From Anaerorudis cellulosivorans (GTDB taxonomy: Bacteria > Bacteroidota > Bacteroidia > Bacteroidales > Dysgonomonadaceae), in assembly GCF_025943985.1 (NCBI RefSeq), contig NZ_JAPCWE010000004.1, positions 1-64,000 of the forward strand: 64,000 nucleotides of DNA, read 5' to 3'. The position numbers and the translations under genes were made by a program. Positions 46,006 through 55,665 of this stretch are shown here, one piece after another (the first letter of the stretch is position 1; the number at the start of each line of letters is the position of its first letter). The notes under the pieces are model-generated. The model was not told the DNA's origin, made no database searches, and saw nothing but the letters and a program-made list of their open reading frames with translations.

Positions 46006-46767
46006 TTATTCTTCAATTAACAACTGCTGCAATTCTTCAGGCGTAACGTTCATTTTAAGTCGTCCTTTCCATGCATATGAAATTTTTCCTCTTTCTTCCG
46101 AAACAATAATTGTTTTAGCATCGGTTTCTTGTGAAATCCCAAGTCCTGCCCGATGTCTTAATCCGAGATATTTGGGAATATTCGGGTTTTGCGACAGGGG
46201 TAAAATGCATCCGGCAGCTCTGATTTTTTTCCCAACAATAATCATGGCCCCATCGTGCAAAGGACTGTTTTTGAAAAAGATGCTTTCAATTAATCGTGAT
46301 GAAATATCGGCATTGATAATTTCCCCTGTTTGTTCATATAATCCTAACTGAATATCACCCTGAATGACAATGAGTGCTCCGGTGTTGGATTTTGCCATAT
46401 TCATACAAGCTAATACTACTGCAGTTAGATGTGAATTGTCTTTCTTTTGTTTATTATTTGGAAAGAAAAGCTTCGATATGAATTTCCATCCTTTTTTTGA
46501 TCCTAATGACATGAGAAATCGTCGGATTTCATCTTGGAATAAAATTACCAGCAGGAATAGACCTACGCTTACAAATTGATCCAGGATGGCTCCTAATAAA
46601 ACCATGTTAAATACTTGAGAAACCAGCACCCAAATAATTAAGAAGACCAGTATTCCCATGAACAAAGGACGTATGCCGGATATCTTTACTATGTTATAAA
46701 GATAATAGAGCAGAAGAGCTACAAGAAAGATATCAATAAAATCTTTTATGCCGAAATGTTCAAACAT
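46006..46767 (-). CDS. cdaA: Diadenylate cyclase CdaA
   Basis: 253 residues from the ATG at 46767 (MFEHFGIKDFIDI). An upstream frame extends into folP and is rejected. Three N-terminal membrane segments are followed by the DisA_N/DAC domain with the active-site motifs HDGAMIIVGKKI (DGA) and LGLRHRAGLGIS (RHR). It makes cyclic di-AMP from two ATP. It begins 3 bases after the folP stop. Unlike in Firmicutes, glmM is 6 kb away rather than adjacent. Confidence 0.96.
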   Translation of the reverse strand: MFEHFGIKDFIDIFLVALLLYYLYNIVKISGIRPLFMGILVFLIIWVLVSQVFNMVLLGAILDQFVSVGLFLLVILFQDEIRRFLMSLGSKKGWKFISKLFFPNNKQKKDNSHLTAVVLACMNMAKSNTGALIVIQGDIQLGLYEQTGEIINADISSRLIESIFFKNSPLHDGAMIIVGKKIRAAGCILPLSQNPNIPKYLGLRHRAGLGISQETDAKTIIVSEERGKISYAWKGRLKMNVTPEELQQLLIEE

Positions 46768-46769
46768 GG

Positions 46770-47639
46770 TCAACTTGTTTCGTTTTGTCGGGTTAAGGGA
46801 ATTTCGAATTTTTTGAGTTCCGATATAATCCGTATGCATTCTACCGCTTCTTTCACGTCGTGTACACGGAGAATATCACTACCATAAATTAATGCATAGG
46901 TATTTAAAATAGTGCTGCCATTCAGGCATTTTGATGGATCGGAATCGAGAAGCCGATAAATCATCGATTTTCGTGAAATTCCCACCAGCAGAGGGAAATC
47001 AATAATATCGAAATACCTGAGATAAGCCATCAGTTGATAGTTTTGCGATAATGTCTTGCTGAAGCCGAAACCGGGATCAATAATAATATCATTTACTCCC
47101 AATAGATTGAGTTGGGCTGTTTTTTCGGAAAAATAGTAGAAAATATCTTGAATAAAGTTATCGTAATTTGTCAATTGCTGCATGGTTTGAGGAGTGCCAC
47201 GCATATGCATAAGAATATAGGGAACGTTTAGTTGAGCTACTGTTGCAAACATGTTTTTATCGATTTGCCCGCCTGAAATGTCGTTTATCATGTCAACTCC
47301 ATATTTTTCGACAGCGCTTTTGGCTACCTCTGCGTAAAAAGTGTCTACCGATAAAATGGCATCGGGAAATTCTTTTCTGATAATTTTAAGAGCAGGTTCC
47401 AACCGATTAAGTTCCTCTTTCTCAGAAAGTAAAACGGATGATGGTGAAGTGGATTGCCCTCCTATATCGATAATAGTTCCACCTTCTTCCAGAATTTGGT
47501 TTGCTCTTTCGAGAATTTCTTTTTCCGAGTTTTTACGGCTTTCTGAGTAAAAAGAATCGGGAGTAATATTAATGATACCCATTACTAATGGAGTTGAGAG
47601 ATCCATTAGTGATCCTTTTATGTTGAGAAATTTTTTCAT
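46770..47639 (-). CDS. folP: Dihydropteroate synthase
   Basis: 289 residues. TIM-barrel motifs: MGIINITPDSFYSESRK, IIDIGGQSTSPSS, MINDISGGQID, ILMHMRGTPQTMQ and DPGFGFSKT. It condenses p-aminobenzoate with dihydropterin pyrophosphate in folate synthesis, the target of sulfonamides. It lies between nadB (3 bases upstream) and cdaA (2 bases downstream), a tight minus-strand operon. Confidence 0.97.
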   Translation of the reverse strand: MKKFLNIKGSLMDLSTPLVMGIINITPDSFYSESRKNSEKEILERANQILEEGGTIIDIGGQSTSPSSVLLSEKEELNRLEPALKIIRKEFPDAILSVDTFYAEVAKSAVEKYGVDMINDISGGQIDKNMFATVAQLNVPYILMHMRGTPQTMQQLTNYDNFIQDIFYYFSEKTAQLNLLGVNDIIIDPGFGFSKTLSQNYQLMAYLRYFDIIDFPLLVGISRKSMIYRLLDSDPSKCLNGSTILNTYALIYGSDILRVHDVKEAVECIRIISELKKFEIPLTRQNETS

Positions 47640-47642
47640 TTC

Positions 47643-49223
47643 TTATAATGTGGAAGTTGGCAACTGATACGGATAATCTATATTGTAATGCAATCCGCGA
47701 CTTTCTTTTCGTGCCATTGCCTGTTTGATTACCAAGTATCCCACTTTTATGATATTACGTAACTCACAAATTTCCCGAGAAACTACCGAGCGTTGAAATA
47801 AGCTTTCTGTTTCGCGAAATAAAATATTCAATCTTGCCATTGCACGCTGTAAGCGAAGATCGGAGCGGACAATGCCGACATACGACGACATGATTTCATT
47901 TACCTCTTTATAGCTCTGGGTTATCAATACCATTTCTTCAGGTAGTGTAGTACCTTCTGCATTCCATGGGGGGATATTCTCCTGAAAAGAGTAATCTTTG
48001 AATCGGGAAATGGAATGTTTGGCCGCTGCATCGGCAAAAACAACGGCTTCGATAAGTGAATTGGAGGCCAATCGGTTTGCTCCGTGCAAACCGGTACAAG
48101 CACATTCTCCATTTGCATACAATCGTTTAATGCTGGTTTCCCCGTTAATGTTTACCCGTATTCCACCACACAAATAGTGGGCAGCAGGTGCTACGGGAAT
48201 GTAATCTTTGGTGATGTCGATGCCATACGACTTGCATTTTTCGTAAATGTTGGGAAAATGTTTTTTTGTTTCTTCCGGATCTTTGTGTGTAACATCCAAA
48301 TATACATAATCGTCACCACGATTTTTCATTTCCGTATCGATGGCTCTTGCAACAATATCTCGCGGCGCCAACGATTCTCGTTTGTCGTATTTATTCATGA
48401 ATTCTTTGCCGTCTTTTGTCCTCAGGATGGCTCCATATCCTCGCACCGCTTCACTAATCAGAAATGAAGGGCGGTCACCGGGATGATACAGGGCGGTAGG
48501 ATGAAATTGTACAAATTCCATTCCTTTAATTTCGCCTTTTGCACGGGATACCATAGCGATACCGTCTCCGGTCGCAACCAACGGATTGGTGGTCGTCTGA
48601 TAAATACAGCCGATTCCACCTGTAGCCATCATGGTTATTCGGGATAGAAACGTATCGATTTGGTTCGTTTTCTGATCCAGGATGTAAGCGCCATAGCATT
48701 CGATCCCTTGGGTTTCAGATGTAATTATTTGCCCTAGATGGTGTTGAGTGAGAATTTCAATTGCAAAATGGTTGTCGAACACATCGATATTGGGGTGGTT
48801 TTTAATTGCATTAATCAACCTAAGTTGGATTTCCGCGCCGGTATTGTCTTTGTGATGAAGAATGCGAAATTCGGAATGGCCGCCCTCTTTATGGAGATCG
48901 AAATTTCCTTGTTCATCTTTATCGAAATCAACACCCCAACTGATCAGTTCTTTAATTTGTGCAGGTGCTTCTCGCACTACTTTTTCTACTACTGCCACAT
49001 CGCACAATCCCGCACCTGCATCTAAGGTGTCTGCAATATGCTTATCGAAATTATCCCAAGGATTGGTTACGGAAGCTATTCCTCCTTGTGCATAGTAGGT
49101 ATTGGCATCTTCCAACGAGTTTTTTGCAATGATAGCCACTTTGCCATAATTGGCAACTTTTAATGCAAAGCTCATTCCTGCTATGCCTGAACCTATTACT
49201 AAAAAGTCATATTTATAAGTCAT
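47643..49223 (-). CDS. nadB: L-aspartate oxidase
   Basis: 526 residues, full length. The N-terminal FAD motif is IGSGIAGMSFALKVA; further motifs are TYYAQGGIASV, EFVQFHPTALYHPG, EAVRGYGAIL and GLHGANRLASNSL. It oxidises L-aspartate to iminoaspartate for NAD synthesis. Fumarate reductase subunits share the fold, but the aspartate-oxidase segments and gene context favour NadB. A GAAGGAG Shine-Dalgarno sequence lies 11 bases before the start. No nadA or nadC is in the window. Confidence 0.96.
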   Translation of the reverse strand: MTYKYDFLVIGSGIAGMSFALKVANYGKVAIIAKNSLEDANTYYAQGGIASVTNPWDNFDKHIADTLDAGAGLCDVAVVEKVVREAPAQIKELISWGVDFDKDEQGNFDLHKEGGHSEFRILHHKDNTGAEIQLRLINAIKNHPNIDVFDNHFAIEILTQHHLGQIITSETQGIECYGAYILDQKTNQIDTFLSRITMMATGGIGCIYQTTTNPLVATGDGIAMVSRAKGEIKGMEFVQFHPTALYHPGDRPSFLISEAVRGYGAILRTKDGKEFMNKYDKRESLAPRDIVARAIDTEMKNRGDDYVYLDVTHKDPEETKKHFPNIYEKCKSYGIDITKDYIPVAPAAHYLCGGIRVNINGETSIKRLYANGECACTGLHGANRLASNSLIEAVVFADAAAKHSISRFKDYSFQENIPPWNAEGTTLPEEMVLITQSYKEVNEIMSSYVGIVRSDLRLQRAMARLNILFRETESLFQRSVVSREICELRNIIKVGYLVIKQAMARKESRGLHYNIDYPYQLPTSTL

Positions 49224-49250
49224 ATAGGTATATTTGCTCCTTCTATCTTA

Positions 49251-49258
49251 CAAATTTA
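49251..49258 (-). promoter_or_regulatory. nadB-folP-cdaA promoter -7 element
   Basis: On the minus strand TAAATTTG, an exact match, 27 bases before the nadB start. Confidence 0.55.
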
Positions 49259-49518
49259 TAAATTAAACTTTAATCATGGTCATTTTAAATTCAAAATAGT
49301 CCATTCACAGCGAAAATCTTTTTTAATTCATTGTTTATTCTTGCAGATAAACAATGAGTTATGCTTTGTTTTAGAACGTGGAATTTGTTTCATTAAAAAG
49401 TACAGTTATTTATTTGGTTAAATATTGGAATTCTATTGCTATATTCGCAATAAAATATTTTCTTTGTTATAAGATACTGTTCATTACGACATTTATTTTT
49501 AATTTGTTATATACCCAT

Positions 49519-50793
49519 ATGAAAGCATTTTCATTAACCTTATTATTTTTGTTATGTGCAACGGTTACAATTCTGAATGCAGCCGCTTTGCAGCAAAAAA
49601 ATGATTCTACCTATTACTTGTTGCGTGGACGAGTGTTGGGAGAAGATACGCGCGAACCATTGGTTTATGCAGGTGTTTCTGTGATAAATTCAAATATTTC
49701 CACCATTACCAACCAAGATGGATATTTTTCGATCAAGGTTCCGGAATCGGCAAAGAATTCACAGCTCATTATTCGACATTTAGGATACCGAAATAAAGTC
49801 ATCCCCGTTATAACGTTGATTGATAGACTAAACGATTATATAATGATGCAGCCATCTTCTATCTTGCTGGAAGAGGTTGAAGTAGTTTCAGGAGATGGAG
49901 GACCATTGGTACGTGAAGCATTGCTTCGCATTCCGGATAATTATCCTGATGTTCCGAACATGATGATCGCTTTTTATCGGGAATCGATCAAAAAAAGGAA
50001 TACTTATATATCACTTGTTGAAGCCGTGGTAGATATTTACAAGGCATCGTATCGCTCCTTCGAAAACGATCAGGCTCGTATTTACATGGGACGTAAAGCA
50101 ACCGATATCAGTCCCCGCGATACGATTTTGCTTAAATTTCAGGGAGGACTTACTGATGCTCTATTGCTTGATATTGCTAAGAATCCGGAGGTTGTTTTTG
50201 GGAAAGAGGGTGAAGAATACCTTTTTACTATCGAAAATATCGTTAGTTTTAACGATAAACCCAATTATGTAATCTCTTTTTTACCACGTCCCGGTATTGA
50301 GGATATTCTTTTCCGGGGGAAAATCTATTTGGATGCAAAAAGTTTGGCTTTCACCCGAATGGAATTTAATATGAATGTTGAAAATCGAAAAGATGCGGCG
50401 AACATTTTTATTAAAAAGAAACCGCTCAAGATGAAAGTGGATATGAATTACGCAAAATATATTGTGGATTATATCGAGAAAGACGATAAATGGTATTTCA
50501 ATCATAGCAGAACGGATGTTGCTTTTAAAGTAAATTGGTCAAACCGATTCTTTGGCCTTTTTGCCCCTATGTATACGATCAGTTCTGAAATTGCCATTAC
50601 CGATCGTTATACAGATGATGTGGTTAAATTTCCGCGAAATGAGCGGATTCGTTCAACTGATGTTATTGCTGAAAAAGTAGAAGATTTTCAAAATTCCGAT
50701 TTTTGGGGCGAATATAATGTTATTGAACCCGATGAAGAAATATCTACTGCAATTAAAAAGCTTAGTGGCAAACTTCGTCGTCGTCAGCAATAA
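49519..50793 (+). CDS. Exported protein with carboxypeptidase-regulatory-like domain
   Basis: 424 residues from the ATG at 49519, where a signal peptide begins ([15 protein letters not shown], ending NAAA); the frame is open upstream to a GTG at 49378, which I reject. An N-terminal CarboxypepD_reg-like beta-sandwich ([32 protein letters not shown]) is followed by about 300 residues of beta-rich sequence. TonB-dependent receptors carry such a domain, but there is no plug or barrel here. It is probably periplasmic or outer-membrane associated. The function is unknown. Confidence 0.82.
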   Translation: MKAFSLTLLFLLCATVTILNAAALQQKNDSTYYLLRGRVLGEDTREPLVYAGVSVINSNISTITNQDGYFSIKVPESAKNSQLIIRHLGYRNKVIPVITLIDRLNDYIMMQPSSILLEEVEVVSGDGGPLVREALLRIPDNYPDVPNMMIAFYRESIKKRNTYISLVEAVVDIYKASYRSFENDQARIYMGRKATDISPRDTILLKFQGGLTDALLLDIAKNPEVVFGKEGEEYLFTIENIVSFNDKPNYVISFLPRPGIEDILFRGKIYLDAKSLAFTRMEFNMNVENRKDAANIFIKKKPLKMKVDMNYAKYIVDYIEKDDKWYFNHSRTDVAFKVNWSNRFFGLFAPMYTISSEIAITDRYTDDVVKFPRNERIRSTDVIAEKVEDFQNSDFWGEYNVIEPDEEISTAIKKLSGKLRRRQQ

Positions 50794-50830
50794 TAATTTG
50801 GAAATGCTTGGCGATTAAAAAAATAACCGT

Positions 50831-50838
50831 TACCTTTG
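50831..50838 (+). promoter_or_regulatory. rpsO promoter -7 element
   Basis: TACCTTTG, an exact match, 29 bases before the rpsO start at 50868. Confidence 0.6.
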
Positions 50839-50867
50839 CAGCCCTAAGTTATTTAATTATTAAGTAT

Positions 50868-51137
50868 ATGTATTTAGACGCAGAGAAAAAGAAGGAAATC
50901 TTTGCTCGATACGGGAAGTCTAACACTGATACCGGCTCACCGGAAGCGCAGATAGCATTGTTTTCGTACCGTATTGCGCATTTGACTGAACATTTAAAGT
51001 CAAATAAAAAAGATTATAACACCGAAAGAGCTTTGAAAATTTTAGTAGGTAAACGTCGTCGTTTACTTGATTACCTGATTGAAACCGATATCGAAAGGTA
51101 TAGAGCAATTATCAAAGAATTGGGTATAAGGAAATAA
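50868..51137 (+). CDS. rpsO: Ribosomal protein S15
   Basis: 89 residues from the ATG at 50868, the normal S15 length; an upstream in-frame ATG at 50808 precedes the promoter and is rejected. Motifs: [37 protein letters not shown] and [11 protein letters not shown]. It binds the central domain of 16S rRNA. It is a single gene with its own promoter and a strong terminator. The short 5' leader leaves little room for a structured autoregulatory element. Confidence 0.98.
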   Translation: MYLDAEKKKEIFARYGKSNTDTGSPEAQIALFSYRIAHLTEHLKSNKKDYNTERALKILVGKRRRLLDYLIETDIERYRAIIKELGIRK

Positions 51138-51155
51138 ATTTTCAAGAAAAAGTCA

Positions 51156-51194
51156 AAAAACGAGTAAATAATTAATTATTATTTGCTCGTTTTT
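51156..51194 (+). terminator. rpsO terminator
   Basis: A 17-bp stem (one G-U pair) between 51156-51172 and 51178-51194 with a 5-base loop. The right arm ends in a T-run. Confidence 0.9.
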
Positions 51195-51341
51195 GTTTTT
51201 GATCCATGTCAATTTGGAGCATCGAAATAGATTGATTTTTAAATAAATAACCTATAGGGATTACTATAAACCCTTAAAAACATATTGTAAAAGTATGTTT
51301 TATAATATGCTTTTTTATTTGCTTTTTTTATAAGACTCATA

Positions 51342-51349
51342 TAAATTTG
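51342..51349 (+). promoter_or_regulatory. Promoter of candidate small RNA
   Basis: TAAATTTG is an exact -7 match with TTTG 20 bases upstream at 51318-51321 as a -33 element. No open reading frame follows. Confidence 0.5.
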
Positions 51350-51355
51350 TAACCG

Positions 51356-51442
51356 ATAACCTAAAACAATCTTTTTACCTTAATTACTAGTCCATATAAA
51401 CCGTGACAAAAGAGACCATCTTGAGCAAGGTGGTCTCTTTTT
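51356..51442 (+). ncRNA. Candidate small RNA of about 85 bases
   Basis: A gene-free interval between rpsO and rarA contains a full promoter (51318-51349) and, about 60 bases later, a strong intrinsic terminator. The terminator has a 12-bp stem at 51411-51422/51427-51438 with loop GAGC and T-run. The rpsO transcript ends earlier at its own terminator, so this hairpin needs another source. The rarA start is at 51590, with its own -7 element beyond the hairpin. The remaining bases of this 450-base gap show nothing else. No Rfam family is recognised. Confidence 0.45.
51411..51442 (+). terminator. Strong orphan terminator
   Basis: AGAGACCATCTT pairs with AAGGTGGTCTCT (one T-G pair) around loop GAGC, then TTTT. 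No protein gene lies just upstream. Confidence 0.85.
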
Positions 51443-51557
51443 AGTAGTCTGCGAGTAGAAATCGGGAGGAATAATGTGAATTATTTGAATCATCGTGAGA
51501 ATAGAAAATTCAGGAGGATGATTTTTTATCTGTGTGTGTAAATTAAAAATTAACCCG

Positions 51558-51565
51558 TACATTTG
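51558..51565 (+). promoter_or_regulatory. rarA promoter -7 element
   Basis: TACATTTG, an exact match, 24 bases before the rarA start. Confidence 0.55.
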
Positions 51566-51589
51566 TAAATAACAATTGGAGATAGTTAT

Positions 51590-52858
51590 ATGAATCCACC
51601 GTTGGCAGAACGGATGCGTCCTCAAAATCTGGACGATTTTATCGGGCAAAGGCATTTGGTCGGTAAAGGGGCTGTTTTGCGAAAAATGATCGATTCGGGA
51701 AGAGTGCCTTCGCTTATTTTTTGGGGACCTCCGGGGGTGGGGAAAACCACGCTAGCAAATATTATTGCAAATACCCTTCATGCTCCCTTTTATAAGTTGA
51801 GTGCAATTAATTCAGGAGTAAAAGATGTGCGTGATGTAATTGAAAAAGCGAAAAGCGAACGTTTTTTTGACACGATAAGCCCTATTTTATTTATCGATGA
51901 GATTCATCGATTTAGTAAATCGCAGCAAGATTCGCTGTTGAATGCGGTTGAAACAGGAGCAATCACGCTCATTGGCGCAACAACCGAGAATCCTTCATTC
52001 GAGGTAATTCGTCCCTTATTGTCTCGCTGTCAAGTCTATGTGTTGAAGCCGCTTGAAAAAAAGGATCTCGAAATTTTGCTTCATCGCACTTTGGCGCAAG
52101 ATGTTTTTTTGAAGGATAAACAGATAGAAGTTAAAGAAACGAATGCTTTATTTCGTTTCGCAGGTGGTGATGCACGTAAGCTGTTGAATATTATAGAGCT
52201 GGTTGTTACGGCTGAAAATAGCGATAAAATCGTGATTACCGATAAAAGTGTTACCGAACGATTGCAAGAAAATCCGGCAGCCTATGATAAAGGTGGAGAA
52301 ATGCACTATGATATTATTTCAGCATTTATTAAATCTATCCGTGGGAGCGATCCTGATGCAGCGATTTATTGGCTGGCACGAATGGTTGCGGGGGGTGAGG
52401 ACCCTGCTTTTATTGCACGTCGGTTGGTTATTTTGGCAGCCGAAGACATTGGATTAGCTAATCCCAATGCCTTGTTATTGGCGAATGCCTGTTTTGATAC
52501 TTTACAGAAAATCGGCTGGCCCGAAGGGCGTATTGTGTTGGCCGAAACAACGATTTATTTAGCCGCCTCACCCAAGAGCAATTCGGCTTACCTTGCTATA
52601 GATAAAGCGCTGGGCGAAGTCGGGCAAAGTGGCGATCTCCCTGTTCCTCTTCATTTGCGCAATGCACCAACAGCGTTGATGAAAGAACTTGATTATGGCA
52701 AAGATTACAAATATGCGCACGATTTTGAAAATCATTTTGTGGAACAGGATTATTTGCCTCCTGAAATTAAAAATTATCGTTTTTGGGAACCACAGAACAA
52801 TTCTTCTGAAGCAAAATTAAGCGAATGGATGAAAAAATTATGGGGAAACAAAAAATAA
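51590..52858 (+). CDS. rarA: Replication-associated recombination protein A (AAA+ ATPase)
   Basis: 422 residues, MgsA/RarA/WRNIP1 family. It starts PPLAERMRPQNLDDFIGQRHLVG. The AAA+ motifs are GPPGVGKTTLANII (Walker A), LFIDEIHRF (Walker B) and GATTENPSFEV (sensor 1). The C-terminal tetramerisation domain includes SAFIKSIRGSDPDAAIYWLARM. It acts at stalled replication forks. It has its own promoter and converges with the LptD-like gene. Confidence 0.96.
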   Translation: MNPPLAERMRPQNLDDFIGQRHLVGKGAVLRKMIDSGRVPSLIFWGPPGVGKTTLANIIANTLHAPFYKLSAINSGVKDVRDVIEKAKSERFFDTISPILFIDEIHRFSKSQQDSLLNAVETGAITLIGATTENPSFEVIRPLLSRCQVYVLKPLEKKDLEILLHRTLAQDVFLKDKQIEVKETNALFRFAGGDARKLLNIIELVVTAENSDKIVITDKSVTERLQENPAAYDKGGEMHYDIISAFIKSIRGSDPDAAIYWLARMVAGGEDPAFIARRLVILAAEDIGLANPNALLLANACFDTLQKIGWPEGRIVLAETTIYLAASPKSNSAYLAIDKALGEVGQSGDLPVPLHLRNAPTALMKELDYGKDYKYAHDFENHFVEQDYLPPEIKNYRFWEPQNNSSEAKLSEWMKKLWGNKK

Positions 52859-52872
52859 ACAGTTCTGATCTT

Positions 52873-55599
52873 TTAATACCACTTCAATGAATCGTATGGT
52901 GAACTATGTTGCTGATATTTCAGGTCTTGTAATAAAGAGGAATTGGCACGGATAATGAAATTATATGATCTATAGGGGCCTACAGGAATAAAACTAGCCG
53001 ACATGCTCCAGCAGTGCAAGTTGCGTGTTAAGGTACAGTTCACGTAAGAAAAACGTTTAGTTTCGAAATTATAGTCGGTATTGAAAGTGAAATTCCAGTT
53101 TTTCGTAGGTTGAAGCGAACCGCTTAATCCAAAACTGTGTGTCAATTTTCCTTTATAATCCATCTTGTTTTTATCAAATTCTCCATATCCATAACGCAGG
53201 GAATAATTAAAAGAAAGATTCCAATTTATTCCATTTTTCAGGTAACCGTCAGCATCATATTCTCCGGTATCTTGATTGGATTCATCGAACAAGCTTTTTG
53301 GAGGGGTTTCTTCAGTGGGGTTTTCGCTCAACGTTCTATCATCGGTAAGATTATCAGCGGATTGGTTTTCTCTTTCCTTCTCATTTTCTTGTTCATCCTT
53401 TTTCCCAAACCATTTTTTGAAAGTGTCCTGATTGAGAGAGTAAGAAAAAGAGGTGCCTGTACTCATGAGTTTTCCGATTCCTTTCCCGTTGAATGCACGA
53501 AGTTTGTCAACATGCACCGGCCTTCCGTTCGAATCCAGTTCATATAAATAAGGATCCCAAGTAGCACTTAAGCTAAGTGTATACGATTTACTTAGTTTGA
53601 GACGTAAAGCGGTGTTGATATTACTCCATTTCATGGAATCGGCCATCATGTTGTAACTAAATCCAATATCCAAGTCATCAATAAGACTGATTTTCCGGTA
53701 ACCTGTGGAGTCGTTTTCGTCGCGAATTTTCATCTCGAGGTTATTTTTAAAACTAAATCCGATGCTTCCGTTCTCTCCCATTGGAGCTGTTCCGAACATC
53801 ATGCCGGAATAGGGCGAATAAGTGTATTCTATATCTTCACCATATTCATTTTTGTAGGTATATTTTTCGTAAAAATTATAACGGGATGAGCTGAAATCGG
53901 GAGAATAGCTTAAACTGATGGATGGAGTAAAAACATGGCGTATGGCTTGTATTTTATTTCCGAATATTTTCCATGGTGTATACATTCCGTAAAGTTTGGT
54001 GTTAAAACTAAGGGAAGTGCTATAGTCGTATACGCGATTGAATCCGTAAACCGTATCGACTCTCACATTCTTTTTTTGAATGGAATCCCATGCTTCTACG
54101 AAGCGTGAAGTGTACCATCTTTCGTTATAATTAATTGAAGGGGATATCTGAATGTAATCGAAGGCTGTAAATGTGGCACTAACGGGAATACTGTGACGCA
54201 TGCCGTTTGTCCAATCTTTGATAATATTTGATTGGAGAAATTTATTTTCTTTGGTCGTGATAGAATTCCTGAATTCTCCCGAGTAGCTCATCGATATTTT
54301 TTCGTACCAACGTTCGGCTCCTACAGCCTTTTTGCGTTTAAGCGGGAAGATACGACTCATGTTTACCGAAAAGTTAGGTAAGGTTACCGAAACCGTGGAA
54401 TCTCGCGATATTTGATTGATATTCATTGAAGCAGACAAGCTCCAAGGCGAATTAGGGAAGCGTTGGGTGAGATTTACACTTGAACTTTTGGTATTGTTTG
54501 TCGATTCCCGTGAATACAATTGGGTCATATCGTTTTTCTCGTATTTACTGGTAGAAAAATTCACACTTGCCGACAACGTGCGATACATGTTTGCTTTTGG
54601 ATCTTGCGAATGTGTCCAGCTGATACGGAAGTCTTTGGATACCGAATAATCAGGTAACCCTTTATCACCAAGAACAGTATTAAGATAGTAGGCATTGAAA
54701 TTTCCGGAGAATTTGTACCGTTTTCGGTAATTCGATTGTGCGCCGATTCCCCAAGTTCCTTTGGTATATATTTCTCCCGTGACAGCCAAATCGACATAAT
54801 CGTTTATAGCAAAATAATATCCGCCGTTGTGAAGATAAAAACCCCGTTCCATTTCATCTCCGTAGGAGGGCATGATTATACCGGAAGAATAGGTTTTGGT
54901 GAAAGGGAAAAAAGCGAAAGGCAAGACGATCGGAAACAGGGGGACATCTGCCACAACCAGCCATGCCGGTCCCGTTACTACATCTTTTTCGGGACGAACT
55001 TTTGCTTTCGATAAATTCAGGTAGAAATGGGGGTGTTCATGATTATCGCAGGTTGTATATTTTGCGTTTAGCATATAAAACGAATTATCGGGATTTTTTT
55101 TCGCTTCATTGGCTACTATATATCCTTCCCCTTGTTGGGTTACCACATGATTAATGAAAGCTTTCCCGGTTTTAAAGTTATAACTTACTTTTTTCATTTC
55201 GTACTGAGTGCCATTTTCTTCAAAAACAGGATATCCAAATTCTTTACCGACAGAATCAATACCAAAAGTGGCAGAAATAATACTGCTATCCAGGTCCAAC
55301 GTAATATATTCGCCTTTGATGCTGATATTGCCATATTTTACATTGGCATCGCCATATAAATGGACGATATTATCTTTTGTAAAAACAAGGGAATCTGCAG
55401 CGGAATAATCAACCGGCGCTTCAAGTGTTTCTTTTTTTGCTTTTAGGGAGTCTGTTTTTGTAGTATCGGCAGGGGTTGCTGAGATGGAGTCGTTTTGGGA
55501 TAACAAATTATTACTCTCCTCTTTTATTTGAGCAAAAGGAGATTGAGAAAAAAAAGTGAATACTAAGAAAAAAAATATGCTTATTTCGAGATGTTTCAT
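52873..55599 (-). CDS. Putative LPS assembly protein LptD-like (OstA + beta-barrel)
   Basis: 908 residues. A signal peptide (about 1-23, SPFAQ) and a Ser/Thr/Lys-rich linker precede an OstA/LptA-type domain (about 60-200: LYGDANVKYGNISIKGEYI). The rest is a long region of alternating aromatic beta strands with a C-terminal aromatic-rich end, fitting an outer-membrane barrel (FFPFTKTYSSGIIMPSYG). A charged insertion lies near 750-790. By family and length it resembles the Bacteroidota LptD-like proteins that insert LPS into the outer leaflet. lptE lies at 42847-43356. The assignment is fairly confident, though other OstA-like barrels exist. Confidence 0.85.
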   Translation of the reverse strand: MKHLEISIFFFLVFTFFSQSPFAQIKEESNNLLSQNDSISATPADTTKTDSLKAKKETLEAPVDYSAADSLVFTKDNIVHLYGDANVKYGNISIKGEYITLDLDSSIISATFGIDSVGKEFGYPVFEENGTQYEMKKVSYNFKTGKAFINHVVTQQGEGYIVANEAKKNPDNSFYMLNAKYTTCDNHEHPHFYLNLSKAKVRPEKDVVTGPAWLVVADVPLFPIVLPFAFFPFTKTYSSGIIMPSYGDEMERGFYLHNGGYYFAINDYVDLAVTGEIYTKGTWGIGAQSNYRKRYKFSGNFNAYYLNTVLGDKGLPDYSVSKDFRISWTHSQDPKANMYRTLSASVNFSTSKYEKNDMTQLYSRESTNNTKSSSVNLTQRFPNSPWSLSASMNINQISRDSTVSVTLPNFSVNMSRIFPLKRKKAVGAERWYEKISMSYSGEFRNSITTKENKFLQSNIIKDWTNGMRHSIPVSATFTAFDYIQISPSINYNERWYTSRFVEAWDSIQKKNVRVDTVYGFNRVYDYSTSLSFNTKLYGMYTPWKIFGNKIQAIRHVFTPSISLSYSPDFSSSRYNFYEKYTYKNEYGEDIEYTYSPYSGMMFGTAPMGENGSIGFSFKNNLEMKIRDENDSTGYRKISLIDDLDIGFSYNMMADSMKWSNINTALRLKLSKSYTLSLSATWDPYLYELDSNGRPVHVDKLRAFNGKGIGKLMSTGTSFSYSLNQDTFKKWFGKKDEQENEKERENQSADNLTDDRTLSENPTEETPPKSLFDESNQDTGEYDADGYLKNGINWNLSFNYSLRYGYGEFDKNKMDYKGKLTHSFGLSGSLQPTKNWNFTFNTDYNFETKRFSYVNCTLTRNLHCWSMSASFIPVGPYRSYNFIIRANSSLLQDLKYQQHSSPYDSLKWY

Positions 55600-55645
55600 T
55601 CAAAAATAGCCCGACAGCATGAATAATTGATCATTTAATATGGAA

Positions 55646-55653
55646 CAAAAGTA
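55646..55653 (-). promoter_or_regulatory. LptD-like gene promoter -7 element
   Basis: On the minus strand TACTTTTG, an exact match, 46 bases before the start at 55599. Confidence 0.45.
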
Positions 55654-55665
55654 TAAAAATAAAAT

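Noticed and set aside
49378-49518. 47-residue extension of the carboxypeptidase-regulatory-domain protein
   Set aside because: It begins with GTG in AT-rich DNA and would bury the clear signal peptide that starts at 49519.
55601-55608. TATTTTTG on the minus strand next to the LptD-like start
   Set aside because: Transcription would begin inside the coding region; the element at 55646-55653 is better placed.
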